From positions 14,404 to 78,403 of the forward strand of contig CAYVGO010000004.1 in assembly GCA_964450725.1 (NCBI GenBank): a DNA stretch of 64,000 bases. Reading direction: 5' to 3'. The notes below the pieces were generated by a model. It was given only the letters and a program-made list of their open reading frames with translations, had not been told where the DNA came from and did not search any database. Origin of the DNA: CAYVGO01 sp964450725 (GTDB lineage Bacteria > Bacteroidota > Bacteroidia > Bacteroidales > UBA932). The translations under genes and the position numbers were made by a program. Position 1 is the stretch's first letter; each line of letters opens with the position of its first letter. Positions 53,907 through 63,957 of this stretch are shown here, piece by piece.

Positions 53907-55346
53907 ATGTCCATAAAAAGAAATTTGATATACAATGGTGCTTTGCAGGGACTTAATGTACTTTTTCCTTTAGTTACAGCACCTTATATCTCTCGTGTGC
54001 TTGGTGTAGAAAATGTAGGTGTCGTGAGTTTTATTACTACCTACGCCGGTTATTTTGTACTCTTTGCGATGTTTGGGATAAGTTACTATGGGGTAAGAGA
54101 AATAGCAAAGGTATCGCAAGATAAAGAAAAAACTAACCAACTATTTTCTGAGCTTTTTAAGATAAATAGTATTGCTACGCTTATAGTGAGCATCATTTAT
54201 ATAGTTACTATATTTTTCATACCCGAATTTAAGGCATATCTATGGCTCTATATTGTGGGAGGAGTAAGTATATATTTAGTACCTATTTCTATAGATTGGT
54301 TTTTTCAGGGGCAAGAAAATTTCAGACTTATTACTATTCGTTCTGCGGCAATCAAAACGCTGAGTTTTGCAGGGCTTTTTATTTTTGTGAGAGAAAGAGA
54401 TGACTTGCTGGCATATGTCCTACTTTCTTCTTTTGCTATTGTGGGTAATCAAGTCTGGAATATTATTTACGCTACTAAAAAAGGTGTAGAAATAAAAGTG
54501 AGAAGTTTAGAATTACGAAAACATTTCAAGCCGATGTTTATTTTTTTTTGCTTTGCATTGTCGGGAAGTTTTTTTAATATGTTGGATGTGGTGATGCTAG
54601 GTTTTTGGTCTACTTATGAACAAGTAGGGCTCTTTACATCTCCTAATAAAATTATTATTATCATCATTACACTAATTACATCTATCAACATTGTAATTTT
54701 ACCTCGCTTATCAGCAAACAATATTAATAGAGAATTTTCCATTAGCAATGTTCTTCTTCAAAAAACATTTGATATAATAAGTTTTCTCATCGTACCAGCA
54801 AGTATAGGATTGGCTTTGTGTTCATTTTATTTAGTGCCTTTATTTTTTGGTGAAGAATTCATTGGAAGTATTATTCCTATGCAAATTCTATCATTGAAAG
54901 TTATCATAGATTTGCCTAATATTTTTTTTGTTAATAACATTTTACTGCTTTGTGGTTGTGAAAAAAAATTTTTAATCGTTGTATGTGCCACTGGCATATT
55001 ATCATTCATTTTAAATTGTATATTTATCCCAAGGTTTGGAGCAATTGGAGCATCTATAACTTTAATTATGGCTTTATTTTTTCAATTTTGTTTTAATCTT
55101 TATTTTGTATATAAATGTACACCTATTAGGATAAAATGGGGGAGTATGACAAAGGCACTTATTTGCAGTACCCCAATTTTATTGATTTATTTTCTGCTGG
55201 ATAGATATTTGGAGATAAATCAATTGTTATTTCTACTCTATTTTATTTTCGCTTCTGTTTCTGCCTACGTACTCCTACAAATATTTCTGATTCGTAATTA
55301 CATAGTAGTAGATATTTTGAATTTGATAAAAAGAAAGGTTTTATGA
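53907..55346 (+). CDS. Wzx-type polysaccharide flippase
   Basis: 479 residues with about 12-14 membrane helices. IYNGALQGLNVLFPLVTAPYISRVLGVENVGVVSF is the typical start of MATE/MOP-superfamily oligosaccharide flippases (Polysacc_synt family). It would move lipid-linked repeat units across the inner membrane. It is the first gene of a rightward, tightly packed cluster; the stop overlaps the next start by 4 bp. Confidence 0.92.
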   Translation: MSIKRNLIYNGALQGLNVLFPLVTAPYISRVLGVENVGVVSFITTYAGYFVLFAMFGISYYGVREIAKVSQDKEKTNQLFSELFKINSIATLIVSIIYIVTIFFIPEFKAYLWLYIVGGVSIYLVPISIDWFFQGQENFRLITIRSAAIKTLSFAGLFIFVRERDDLLAYVLLSSFAIVGNQVWNIIYATKKGVEIKVRSLELRKHFKPMFIFFCFALSGSFFNMLDVVMLGFWSTYEQVGLFTSPNKIIIIIITLITSINIVILPRLSANNINREFSISNVLLQKTFDIISFLIVPASIGLALCSFYLVPLFFGEEFIGSIIPMQILSLKVIIDLPNIFFVNNILLLCGCEKKFLIVVCATGILSFILNCIFIPRFGAIGASITLIMALFFQFCFNLYFVYKCTPIRIKWGSMTKALICSTPILLIYFLLDRYLEINQLLFLLYFIFASVSAYVLLQIFLIRNYIVVDILNLIKRKVL

Positions 55347-56494
55347 AACGAAATAATATTTACTTAGTATTTAATCATTTTGACGAGCAACATTTAGGAA
55401 AAGATGTATTTCTTACTCCTTATTATTTAGGAAAAGTTAAACAACATTCCGTTACGATAGTTTTTCCTGCGACATCTTTAAATAAAAATATGCCCAAATT
55501 TTTACGAGGAGTAAAGTTGATTCGACTAAAATATTGTAATAAAAAATTATTAGAAATTCGGCTTACACTTTTCACTCTGATTAAAACTAAGAGTATTGGT
55601 GTTTTAATGCTATTTCATTTCACTATACATACTGTGATAAAAGGCATTTTATATAAAATATTCAATCACAACGGAACTTTATATATAAAGGCCGATATTA
55701 GTTTAACCGATTTATGTCAATTTAATAAATTATTTAATAGAAATAATCTAAAGACTAAAATTAAAAAAATATTTTGGAAATTTTTTCTTCAAAAAATAGA
55801 TTGCCTATCTGTTGAGTCTCAACAATGTTTTAAATACTTACAAAACAATAAACTTATAAATATAGATTTGTCAAAAAAGTTAAAATACATTCCCAATGGT
55901 TTTGATGAGGAATTATTAGATACTTTCAATATAAGAGAAAAAAGCATTGAAGAGAAAGAGAATATATTTTTGGTAGTAGGGAGATTAGGATCGTACCCAA
56001 AAAATACTGAAGTGCTTTTGGAGGCAGTAAAAAAAATCAACTTCAAAAATTGGAAAATTTACTTCATTGGACCATTAGAACAAGATTTTGAAAAACTGAT
56101 AAATAGTTTTTTTTATGAATATCCCCAATTAAAAGAGAACATAATGTTTTTAGGTGCAATTTTTGATAAAAAAATCCTTTTTGAATATTTCAATAAAAGT
56201 AAAGTATTTTTATTGCCATCTCGTTGGGAAGGTTTTGCTATAGTATTGAATGAAGCGGCTCGTTTTACAAATTATATTGTTGCCACAGATGTAGGTGGAG
56301 TAAAAGACACTTTGAAAATGATGAATAATTACGGTACTATTATTGAACAAGATGACCAAACAAAATTAGCAGAAATAATGCAAAATATTATTGATGAAAA
56401 AATAAATTTGACACGGCGATTTAAGAATGTAGATAGAGAAAAAATCAAAATAGAGAATGCGTGGTTAGAAATAATAAAAAATGCTAAAATTTAA
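55343..56494 (+). CDS. Glycosyltransferase, GT4-like
   Basis: 383 residues with a GT-B fold. KLKYIPNGFDEELLD lies in the linker, VVGRLGSYPKNTEVLLEAVKKI begins the C-terminal donor domain, and LLPSRWEGFAIVLNEAARF holds the EX7E-type donor site. VATDVGGVKDTL follows. Sugar donor unknown. The 5' end overlaps the flippase gene (ATGA). Confidence 0.88.
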   Translation: MKRNNIYLVFNHFDEQHLGKDVFLTPYYLGKVKQHSVTIVFPATSLNKNMPKFLRGVKLIRLKYCNKKLLEIRLTLFTLIKTKSIGVLMLFHFTIHTVIKGILYKIFNHNGTLYIKADISLTDLCQFNKLFNRNNLKTKIKKIFWKFFLQKIDCLSVESQQCFKYLQNNKLINIDLSKKLKYIPNGFDEELLDTFNIREKSIEEKENIFLVVGRLGSYPKNTEVLLEAVKKINFKNWKIYFIGPLEQDFEKLINSFFYEYPQLKENIMFLGAIFDKKILFEYFNKSKVFLLPSRWEGFAIVLNEAARFTNYIVATDVGGVKDTLKMMNNYGTIIEQDDQTKLAEIMQNIIDEKINLTRRFKNVDREKIKIENAWLEIIKNAKI

Positions 56495-56498
56495 AGCG

Positions 56499-57380
56499 AT
56501 GAATTGTTCAATCATCCTTGTCAATTATAATTCATTTGAATTAATAAAAAATGCCATCAATTCGGTATTTGAAAAGACTGAAGGGGTGACTTATGAAGTG
56601 ATTGTTGTAGATAATTGCTCTTCTGATGGAGAGCGAGTAAAAGCGTATTTTGGTAATAAAATTATTTATATACAAAATACTGAAAATATTGGATTTGGAA
56701 GAGCAAATAACGAGGGAATAAAAATAGCCAAAGGTAGAAATATACTTTTTTTAAATCCCGATACGATCCTTATCAACAATGCAATCAAAATACTTTCTGA
56801 TTATTTAGATGAAAATGAAAAAGTAGGTGTTGTCGGTGGAAATTTGTATGATAGCAACGAAAAACCTACTATTTCTTATATGAAATATTTGCCTTCTATA
56901 TTATGGGAATTAGATATATTGTTTCAAATGCGTATATCGAGAAGTATATGGGGAAAGAATTACTATTTTAACCATTCTGAAAAACCACAACCAGTAGGGT
57001 ATGTATCAGGAGCAGGTATGATGGTAAGAAAATCTATATTAGAAGAGGTTGGTTATTTTGATGAAGATTTCTTTCTGTATTTCGAGGAAACCGAACTTAC
57101 TTACAGAATAAGAAAGAAAAATTATAAAATAATGAGTGTACCTATCGCACAAATTATACACCTTGAAAGTCAAAGTTTTGTGTATGATATTAATAATATT
57201 AAAATGAAATATTTATTGCAAAGTCGCAAAGAATATTACAAAAAAACACAGATTTTATTTTATCGCTTACTTATCAGCATTATTTACAATACGATTTGCT
57301 TTTCAAGAATTTTCATTTTTTCATTTTTTCGCAATAGACAAAAACTAAATTTTTGGAAAATGATGTTTAAATACCAATAA
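56499..57380 (+). CDS. Glycosyltransferase family 2, rhamnosyltransferase-like
   Basis: About 293 residues from the ATG at 56499, 4 bp after the previous stop. CSIILVNYNSFELIKNAINSVFE and VIVVDNCSSDG begin a GT-A fold; FLNPDTILINNA holds the DxD-like site, and VSGAGMMVRKSILEEVGYFDEDFFLYFEE is the usual acceptor-side block of rhamnosyl- and related transferases. An in-frame ATG at 56481 would overlap the upstream gene and is less likely. Confidence 0.88.
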   Translation: MNCSIILVNYNSFELIKNAINSVFEKTEGVTYEVIVVDNCSSDGERVKAYFGNKIIYIQNTENIGFGRANNEGIKIAKGRNILFLNPDTILINNAIKILSDYLDENEKVGVVGGNLYDSNEKPTISYMKYLPSILWELDILFQMRISRSIWGKNYYFNHSEKPQPVGYVSGAGMMVRKSILEEVGYFDEDFFLYFEETELTYRIRKKNYKIMSVPIAQIIHLESQSFVYDINNIKMKYLLQSRKEYYKKTQILFYRLLISIIYNTICFSRIFIFSFFRNRQKLNFWKMMFKYQ

Positions 57381-57420
57381 CCCTTTTGATATATAATTTT
57401 GTGAAAGAAAACTTACAGGT

Positions 57421-57455
57421 AAACCAAGTAAAACAATCAATGTTTTACTTGGTTT
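57421..57455. terminator. Strong hairpin inside the polysaccharide cluster
   Basis: AAACCAAGTAAAACA (57421-57435) pairs perfectly with TGTTTTACTTGGTTT (57441-57455) around a 5-nt loop. No T run follows, so it may be a weak terminator, an RNA-stability stem, or an elongation control site. It lies in the only sizeable gap (121 bp) of the cluster's first half. Confidence 0.6.
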
Positions 57456-57501
57456 GATAGGCTTTTGAAAATGTATATTACAGATAGATTTTTACAATGT
57501 T

Positions 57502-58623
57502 ATGAAGAAAGTTTTGATAGTGTTTGGTACTCGTCCTGAGGCCATAAAAATGGCTCCACTTGTTAAAGGTTTTGTAAAGCATAAAGATGTTTTTGAAACT
57601 AAAGTTTGTGTTACTGCTCAACATCGAGAAATGCTTGACCAAGTACTTGATTTTTTTGAAATCATACCTGACTATGATTTAGATTTAATGAAGCCCAATC
57701 AAAATCTATACTCTCTTACTGCCGATATTTTAATAGGATTGAAAAATGTATTGGAAGAATATCGCCCCGATTATGTTTTTGTACATGGAGATACAACTAC
57801 TTCTATGGCTGCTGCTTTGGTAAGTTTTTATGCAGGGTGTAAAGTATGTCATATAGAAGCAGGGCTTCGAACCTTTAACAAGTTATCCCCATTTCCTGAA
57901 GAAATGAATAGGCAAATTACAGGAAGAATTGCCGATTTACATTTTGCCCCTACTGAGCAAGCTAAACAAAATCTATTGAAAGAAAATATTTTAGAGAAGA
58001 GTATTTTTGTAACAGGCAATACTGTTATTGATGCATTGCTATATAGTGTCGAAAAAGTGAAAACTCTAATAGGCAATGATGAAATAGAAAAACTACAATT
58101 TTTATGTAATAATGACAAAGAAATTATTCTAGTAACAGGACATCGTAGAGAAAACTTTGGAGAAGGATTTATTCAAATATGTGAAGCATTAAAAGAAATC
58201 GCTCTTCAAAATAAAAAAATTACGATTATTTATCCTGTGCATTTCAATCCTAATGTACAAAAACCAGTATATGAAATATTAGGTGATATTGAAAATATTA
58301 AACTGATAGACCCATTATCTTACCCTGCATTTGTTTGGCTTATGAATAGATGCAAACTCATCATTACCGATAGTGGAGGGGTGCAAGAAGAAGCTCCATC
58401 ACTTGGTAAACCTGTATTGGTAATGAGAGATAATACCGAAAGACCTGAAGCGGTAGATACAGGCACTGTAATATTGGTAGGTACAAATAAAGAAAAAATT
58501 ATAGAAGAAACCCTATCTTTATTGCACGATGAAAAAAAATATCACACAATGTCTAAATTACAAAATCCGTATGGAGATGGGAAGTCAAGTGGTAAAATTG
58601 TCGCAATACTAAAAAAAATATGA
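57502..58623 (+). CDS. wecB: UDP-N-acetylglucosamine 2-epimerase (non-hydrolysing)
   Basis: 373 residues. VLIVFGTRPEAIKMAPLV, HGDTTTSMAAALVSFYAG, HIEAGLRTF, PEEMNRQITGRIADLHFAPTE and TDSGGVQEEAPSLGKPVL are all diagnostic. It converts UDP-GlcNAc to UDP-ManNAc for surface polysaccharide. Length is complete. The stop overlaps the next start by 4 bp. Confidence 0.96.
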   Translation: MKKVLIVFGTRPEAIKMAPLVKGFVKHKDVFETKVCVTAQHREMLDQVLDFFEIIPDYDLDLMKPNQNLYSLTADILIGLKNVLEEYRPDYVFVHGDTTTSMAAALVSFYAGCKVCHIEAGLRTFNKLSPFPEEMNRQITGRIADLHFAPTEQAKQNLLKENILEKSIFVTGNTVIDALLYSVEKVKTLIGNDEIEKLQFLCNNDKEIILVTGHRRENFGEGFIQICEALKEIALQNKKITIIYPVHFNPNVQKPVYEILGDIENIKLIDPLSYPAFVWLMNRCKLIITDSGGVQEEAPSLGKPVLVMRDNTERPEAVDTGTVILVGTNKEKIIEETLSLLHDEKKYHTMSKLQNPYGDGKSSGKIVAILKKI

Positions 58624-59627
58624 AATGTAAAATATATCTTAATAAAGGTGATGTCAATGATGCAACATCTTATTATATTGAAATAATAGAACATGCTCTT
58701 CAAAAAAAAGGTTATTCAACGGAAAGGGTTTTTCATATTCAGGATATTAAAAAAAATAATGAACTCGTTTTAGTAATACATGCGAAAGCATTTTTTAAAG
58801 TTTGGCTACATAACAGAAAGCAAAAAATAGTAATTTGGTTCCAAGGAATAGTTCCTGAGGAAGCAAAAATGCTTTTTAGTTCACCATTTCAATATATTCC
58901 AAGAATGATTCTTTGGCGGTTTTTAGAAAAAATTGCACTTAAATATTCATACTTTTCATTTTTTGTCTCAGAGTCAATGGTATGTCATTATCAAAAAGTA
59001 TATGGTTACTCTTCGAATAGATACATCATTATGCCGTGCTTCAATCTATCGTTGAGTAATGAAAGTTTTATGCAGCCGAATAAATACGATTGTCCAACGT
59101 TTGTCTATGCTGGAACTTTAGCAACATGGCAATGTATTGAAGAGGTTTTATTAGCGTATAAAAAAATTGAAAATGTTATTCCATGTGTGAAATTGGCAAT
59201 TCTAACTAATGAGCAGAGAAAAGCACAAAAGTTGATAGAAAAATATAATGTAATAAATTGTCAAATTGCATATGTGAAAAAAGAGGAACTTAGCAAGGAA
59301 ATGGCAAAATATAAATACGGTTTTCTTTTAAGAAAAGATACAATTGTAAATAATGTGGCTACACCTACTAAAATGAATTCATATATGGCAGTGGGAGTTA
59401 TTCCAATATACTCTAGTGTAATTAATGATTTTGAAAATATATTTAATCAAAGTAAATATGTAATTAAAATTCACGATTTAAATAATACACAAGAAATAAT
59501 CGAGAAAATACAAAAAATAGAAAATACTAATATTCAACCGAATGAAATTAAAAATAATTTTCAAGCAATTTTCGACACTTATTATTGTCCTGAAAAATAT
59601 ATTAGATTAATAATTCAAAAGTTGTAA
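58620..59627 (+). CDS. Glycosyltransferase, GT-B type
   Basis: 335 residues. The N-terminal half is divergent (VVIWFQGIVPEEAKM-like region). The C-terminal half has FVYAGTLATWQCIEEVLLAYKKI and YGFLLRKDTIVNNVATPTKMNSYMAVGVIPI, which match the donor domain of GT4-like enzymes. Donor and acceptor unknown. It overlaps wecB by 4 bp and abuts the polymerase gene directly. Confidence 0.75.
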   Translation: MKCKIYLNKGDVNDATSYYIEIIEHALQKKGYSTERVFHIQDIKKNNELVLVIHAKAFFKVWLHNRKQKIVIWFQGIVPEEAKMLFSSPFQYIPRMILWRFLEKIALKYSYFSFFVSESMVCHYQKVYGYSSNRYIIMPCFNLSLSNESFMQPNKYDCPTFVYAGTLATWQCIEEVLLAYKKIENVIPCVKLAILTNEQRKAQKLIEKYNVINCQIAYVKKEELSKEMAKYKYGFLLRKDTIVNNVATPTKMNSYMAVGVIPIYSSVINDFENIFNQSKYVIKIHDLNNTQEIIEKIQKIENTNIQPNEIKNNFQAIFDTYYCPEKYIRLIIQKL

Positions 59628-60689
59628 ATGCTGCCGTATTTTATCATATTTATCTTTTTGTCTTTGTTTGCCATTTTAGATGCTGTTAATGTTGATAGCA
59701 AACAAAAACAGTGGTTTTTATTATTGGTAGCAGTAGTTTTAATATTATTTGCAGGATTACGTGGAGAAAACTTTGCCGATTATTCTTCTTATAGAGAATA
59801 TTTTCGTACAATAACTAATGGAGAGTCTTCGTCTGTAGTGGCTATGGATCCAGGTTTTTTATTGATCAACAAATTTGTTGCATCAATAACAGACAACCCT
59901 TTATGGCTCTTTCTCTTAATATCTTTGTTAGCGATAGGTATAAATTTTCGATGTTATGTTGACTACACGCCATTTTACTTTATAGCCATACTAGTGTATT
60001 TTTCACATACATTTTTGGGTCGTGAGTTAATGCAAATACGAGCAGGATTAGCGGCAGCGATTATTCTTTATTCTTATAAATACATCGTCAGCAGAAAGTT
60101 TTGGAAGTTTTTATTTGTTGTTTTGACTGCATCTACAATACACCTTGCTTCTATTGTTGTTTTGATAATATACCCTATAAGTAGATTGAAAATAAAAATA
60201 AAGTTGTGGTATACTATTCTTGGTATTTCTTTAATAGTGGGATACCTCACTCCACTTGGTAAGATTATAAAAATTCTTCCCCAAATAGATATTTTGCAAA
60301 GGATACAATATTATTCCGATAATTCTATGTATAATATAAATTTGGGTATATTAACTAATCCTACCTTGTTAAAGCAATTGATTATATGCTTAGTTGGACT
60401 TATGTTCTATGACATTCTGAAAGTTAAAGTATGGGGATATCATGTGTTGTTAACATCATATGTAGTTGCAACCTGTTGGCTAATATTATTTCGTGATTTT
60501 TCTATATTCTCAGCACGAATTGCAACTTTTTTTTCTATAACAGAAGTTCTTTTATTGTCAGGATATGTTTATTTATTTGGTTACAGGTCAAGGATATTTT
60601 ACTTATTTTTAGTTATTATCTTTGCTTTTGCAATGTTGTTTCTAAACATATTTCAAAATAAGATAGTACACTATCATACAATATTTTAA
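59628..60689 (+). CDS. EpsG/Wzy-type polysaccharide polymerase
   Basis: 353 residues with about ten membrane helices. FAGLRGENFADYSSYREYF near residue 43 and the later FLGRELMQIRAGLAAAIILYSY are typical of the EpsG family (PF14897). It probably joins repeat units on the periplasmic side. Sequence between helices varies, as usual in this family. Confidence 0.87.
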   Translation: MLPYFIIFIFLSLFAILDAVNVDSKQKQWFLLLVAVVLILFAGLRGENFADYSSYREYFRTITNGESSSVVAMDPGFLLINKFVASITDNPLWLFLLISLLAIGINFRCYVDYTPFYFIAILVYFSHTFLGRELMQIRAGLAAAIILYSYKYIVSRKFWKFLFVVLTASTIHLASIVVLIIYPISRLKIKIKLWYTILGISLIVGYLTPLGKIIKILPQIDILQRIQYYSDNSMYNINLGILTNPTLLKQLIICLVGLMFYDILKVKVWGYHVLLTSYVVATCWLILFRDFSIFSARIATFFSITEVLLLSGYVYLFGYRSRIFYLFLVIIFAFAMLFLNIFQNKIVHYHTIF

Positions 60690-60697
60690 ATTAATAA

Positions 60698-61795
60698 ATG
60701 AAAAAAATTTTACATATCACAAATTCTTTTTCTGAAGGTGGTGTTGATACATTTTTACTTTCCTTTTTACCCTTATTAAACAAAGGAGGTTTTGATGTTA
60801 ACTTATTGGTGCTTGATAAAAATGAGGTAGCACTAAAAGATAATTTGGAGTCAAAAGGGGTAAAGGTGATAATTGGAGAATATACACATGTGCGTGATTT
60901 TCGTAATATATTTTTCATATATTCTATTTTGAAAAAAGGAAATTACGATATTGTTCATGCTCATTTATTTCCCACAATATATTTTGTTTCTGTACTTAAA
61001 CTCTTTTTTCCGTTCAATGCTAAATTCATTCTCACTGAACATACCTGCTACAATAAACGACGAGGTGTTAAAATTTTACAACCTTTAGAAAGACTTATTT
61101 ATAGCCAGTACAATAAAATAATAGGTGTTAGTTATGGAGCGAAAGAATCTTTGGATAAATGGATTAATCTTAATGATAAAACTATAACTATTCCTAATGG
61201 CATTGATTTAGATATATTTAATAATAATATTTCTTATACTAAATCTGATTTGGGCTTACCTGCAAATTCAAAGATTCTAATTATGGTAGCCCGTTTTTTT
61301 AAGCAAAAAGATCACAAAACGGTTATTAAAGCTTTGGAACTTCTTTCTGATAATATTTATCTTTTATTTTGTGGGTCAGGTGATAAAGGGATTGATGAAT
61401 GTAAAATTTTAGCGCAAGAATTAAAAGTATTACATAGAATTCGTTTTTTAGGTAATAGGCAGGATATAAATAGAGTACTAAAAAGCGTGGACATAGCCAT
61501 TTTATCTACTTTTTATGAAGGATTGCCTATATCTATAATTGAAACTATGGCTTCCGGCTTACCAACAATAGCAAGTAATGTAGATGGAGTAAGAGAAATA
61601 ATTCAAGATTACGGATTATTATTTGAAGTGGGTAATTATAAAGAATTAGCAGGAAAAATATCTTTACTTTTACAAGATAATAATTATTATAACGAAGTGG
61701 CTAAAAAATGCCATGAGCGTTCTACTGCGTTTAGCATAGAGAGAATGACTAACGAATATATAAAAGAATATAATAAATTATGCAACAAGAATTAG
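60698..61795 (+). CDS. Glycosyltransferase, GT4 family
   Basis: 365 residues. ILHITNSFSEGGVDTFLLSFLPLL starts the GT-B fold; DIVHAHLFPTIYF and LTEHTCYNKRR follow. The donor domain has TIPNGIDLDIF, ILIMVARFFKQKDHKTVIKAL and LSTFYEGLPISIIETMASGLPTIASNVDGVREI with the EX7E motif. Donor unknown. It overlaps the next gene by 16 bp. Confidence 0.92.
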   Translation: MKKILHITNSFSEGGVDTFLLSFLPLLNKGGFDVNLLVLDKNEVALKDNLESKGVKVIIGEYTHVRDFRNIFFIYSILKKGNYDIVHAHLFPTIYFVSVLKLFFPFNAKFILTEHTCYNKRRGVKILQPLERLIYSQYNKIIGVSYGAKESLDKWINLNDKTITIPNGIDLDIFNNNISYTKSDLGLPANSKILIMVARFFKQKDHKTVIKALELLSDNIYLLFCGSGDKGIDECKILAQELKVLHRIRFLGNRQDINRVLKSVDIAILSTFYEGLPISIIETMASGLPTIASNVDGVREIIQDYGLLFEVGNYKELAGKISLLLQDNNYYNEVAKKCHERSTAFSIERMTNEYIKEYNKLCNKN

Positions 61796-62538
61796 TATCT
61801 ATAATAACACCGATGTATAATGCAGAAAGGTTTGTAGCAGAAACTATAGAATCTGTTATAGCACAAACTTATTCATATTGGGAAATGATCATTGTAAATG
61901 ATGGTTCAAAAGATAATTGTGCAAAAATCGTTGAGCAATACACACAAAAAGATAATAGAATACAACTGATAACACAACCCAACGCAGGATCAGCATCAGC
62001 TCGTAATAATGGTCTTCGTAATGCAAAAGGTAAATACATTTGCCTTTTAGACGCAGATGATTTATGGAAAAATACTTTTTTGGAAGAACAAATAAAGTTT
62101 ATGAAATCCCAAAACGCAAGTTTTGTTTGCAGTTCGCACAAGCGAATTGATGAATACGGAAATGAATGTTTACGACCTTTTATAGTCCCGGAAAAATCAT
62201 CATATAAAGATTTGTTAAAAACTTGTTCAATATCTTGCCTTACAGCAATGTACGATAGCGAGATATTGGGTAAACATTATCTTAGAGAAGAGTTGAAAAG
62301 TTTACGAGATGATTTTGCTTATTGGCTTGAAATTATTAAAATATCGACATTTGTTTACGGAAACAAGAAAATATTGGCAAGTTATAGAATTATGAATAGT
62401 TCTGCTACTAGTAATAAGAAAAAAGTAGTTAAGCCTCAGTTTTTAATTTATTACAAAGTAGAAAAATTGGGACTCTTCAAAAGTGTTTATTATACATTAA
62501 ATTGGGCTTTTTGGGGATATTTTAAATATCGAAAATAA
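61780..62538 (+). CDS. Glycosyltransferase family 2
   Basis: 252 residues. LVSIITPMYNAERFVAETIESVIAQTYSYWEMIIVNDGSKD is the classic GT2 start; NAGSASARNNGLRNAKGKYICLLDADDLW has the DxDD site. The rest resembles enzymes adding a hexose to a capsule or LPS chain. It starts inside the previous gene and precedes glf by 6 bp. Confidence 0.92.
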   Translation: MQQELVSIITPMYNAERFVAETIESVIAQTYSYWEMIIVNDGSKDNCAKIVEQYTQKDNRIQLITQPNAGSASARNNGLRNAKGKYICLLDADDLWKNTFLEEQIKFMKSQNASFVCSSHKRIDEYGNECLRPFIVPEKSSYKDLLKTCSISCLTAMYDSEILGKHYLREELKSLRDDFAYWLEIIKISTFVYGNKKILASYRIMNSSATSNKKKVVKPQFLIYYKVEKLGLFKSVYYTLNWAFWGYFKYRK

Positions 62539-62544
62539 CAAATT

Positions 62545-63651
62545 ATGAAAGCATACGATTATTTGATTGTTGGAAGTGGTCTTTTTGGTGCAATAGTTGC
62601 TTACAAGGCACATCAAATAGGTAAAAAAGTACTTATTATAGAACGACGTAATCATGTAGGAGGGAATATTGCTTGTGATAATATTGAGGGTATAAATGTG
62701 CACAAATATGGTGCACATATTTTTCACACATCTAACAAAGAAGTATGGGATTTCGTCAGTTCTTTTGTAGAATTTAATCGCTATACAAATTCTCCTATTG
62801 CAAATTACAATGGTAAATTATATAACTTACCGTTTAATATGAATACTTTCTATCAACTTTGGGGTGTAATAACACCGCAAGAAGCTAAAAATAAAATAGC
62901 ACAACAAGTGGCAGAAAGTGGAATTTGTGAACCTGAAAATTTAGAAGAACAAGCCATTGTTTTAGTTGGAAAAGATATTTACGAAATTCTTATCAAAAAT
63001 TATACCGAAAAACAGTGGGGACGAAAGGCTACTGAACTGCCTACATTTATTATAAAACGCCTTCCTGTTCGTTTTACTTTTGATAATAACTATTTTAATG
63101 ATAGATATCAAGGCATTCCTATCGGTGGTTATAATAAATTGATGGATGGTCTTTTGCACAATATTGAGGTAAAATTGAATACAGATTATTTTTTAGAACG
63201 AGATTACTTTGATAATTTAGCAGAGAAAATTGTTTTTACCGGTAAAATTGATGAGTTTTTTGATTTTGAATTTGGTAAGTTAGAATATAGAAGTTTGCGT
63301 TTCGAGAATGAGATATTAGATATAGAAAATTTTCAAGGTAATGCCGTTGTAAATTACACAGACTCACAAACTCCTTTTACGCGGATTATTGAACATAAAT
63401 ATTTTGAATTTACACAATGTCCAAAAACCGTCATCACTCGTGAATTTCCGATGGAGTGGGATACTACAAACGAGCCATATTATCCAGTAAATGATATAAA
63501 AAATGAGACAATGTATAAAAAGTATCAAATTTTATCCAATATTAAAAGCAATATTCTCTTTGGTGGAAGACTTGCAGAGTATAAATATTACGATATGCAC
63601 CAAGTCATTGAAAGTGCATTAGGGCATGTTGAGAAAATTTTAAAAAAATGA
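62545..63651 (+). CDS. glf: UDP-galactopyranose mutase
   Basis: 368 residues. YLIVGSGLFGAIVAYKAHQIGKKVLIIERRNHVGGN binds FAD. KYGAHIFHTSNKEVWDF, FNMNTFYQLWG, TEKQWGRKATELP and LFGGRLAEYKYYDMHQVIESAL are family blocks. It makes UDP-galactofuranose, so the polysaccharide probably contains Galf. The stop overlaps the ATG of a decayed epimerase gene by 4 bp. Confidence 0.97.
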   Translation: MKAYDYLIVGSGLFGAIVAYKAHQIGKKVLIIERRNHVGGNIACDNIEGINVHKYGAHIFHTSNKEVWDFVSSFVEFNRYTNSPIANYNGKLYNLPFNMNTFYQLWGVITPQEAKNKIAQQVAESGICEPENLEEQAIVLVGKDIYEILIKNYTEKQWGRKATELPTFIIKRLPVRFTFDNNYFNDRYQGIPIGGYNKLMDGLLHNIEVKLNTDYFLERDYFDNLAEKIVFTGKIDEFFDFEFGKLEYRSLRFENEILDIENFQGNAVVNYTDSQTPFTRIIEHKYFEFTQCPKTVITREFPMEWDTTNEPYYPVNDIKNETMYKKYQILSNIKSNILFGGRLAEYKYYDMHQVIESALGHVEKILKK

Positions 63652-63892
63652 AAATCACTCTCATTGTCGGCAGTGGCTTTGTTGGCACACGGCTTATACA
63701 ATACAACAATTAAATGAAAAATTTGACCTTGCCAATATTGACAAATAGGCAAGCCATTTTTATAATAATATTACATTGATGGGTAATGTGTTAGATGTAA
63801 ATACGCTGACAAAGTTATTGAAGGGTACAGACGTTGTGGTATTGCAGGCTGCCGAACATCGCGATGATGTTTCGCCGACTTCTTTGTATTAA
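63648..63892 (+). pseudogene. Decayed NAD-dependent epimerase/dehydratase, 5' part
   Basis: The ATG overlaps the glf stop. MKITLIVGSGFVGTRLIQ is a Rossmann start in frame, but a stop follows within 25 codons. Later pieces LNEKFDLANIDK, NVLDVNTLTKLLKGTDVVVLQAAEHRDDVSPTSLY read as the same family across an in-frame stop and a frame change, then end at a TAA at 63890-63892. The rest of the gene is missing before the closing hairpin. It is a broken remnant of a nucleotide-sugar epimerase or dehydratase. Confidence 0.85.
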
Positions 63893-63957
63893 GTAATGCA
63901 AGATAATTATTGCTATATTTTTACATTGCTGTCCGGTAAAACTATAACAGCCATAAA

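Noticed and set aside
63660..63892. Intact epimerase gene
   Set aside because: In-frame stops and a frame change occur within the first 80 codons and the rest of the domain is missing.
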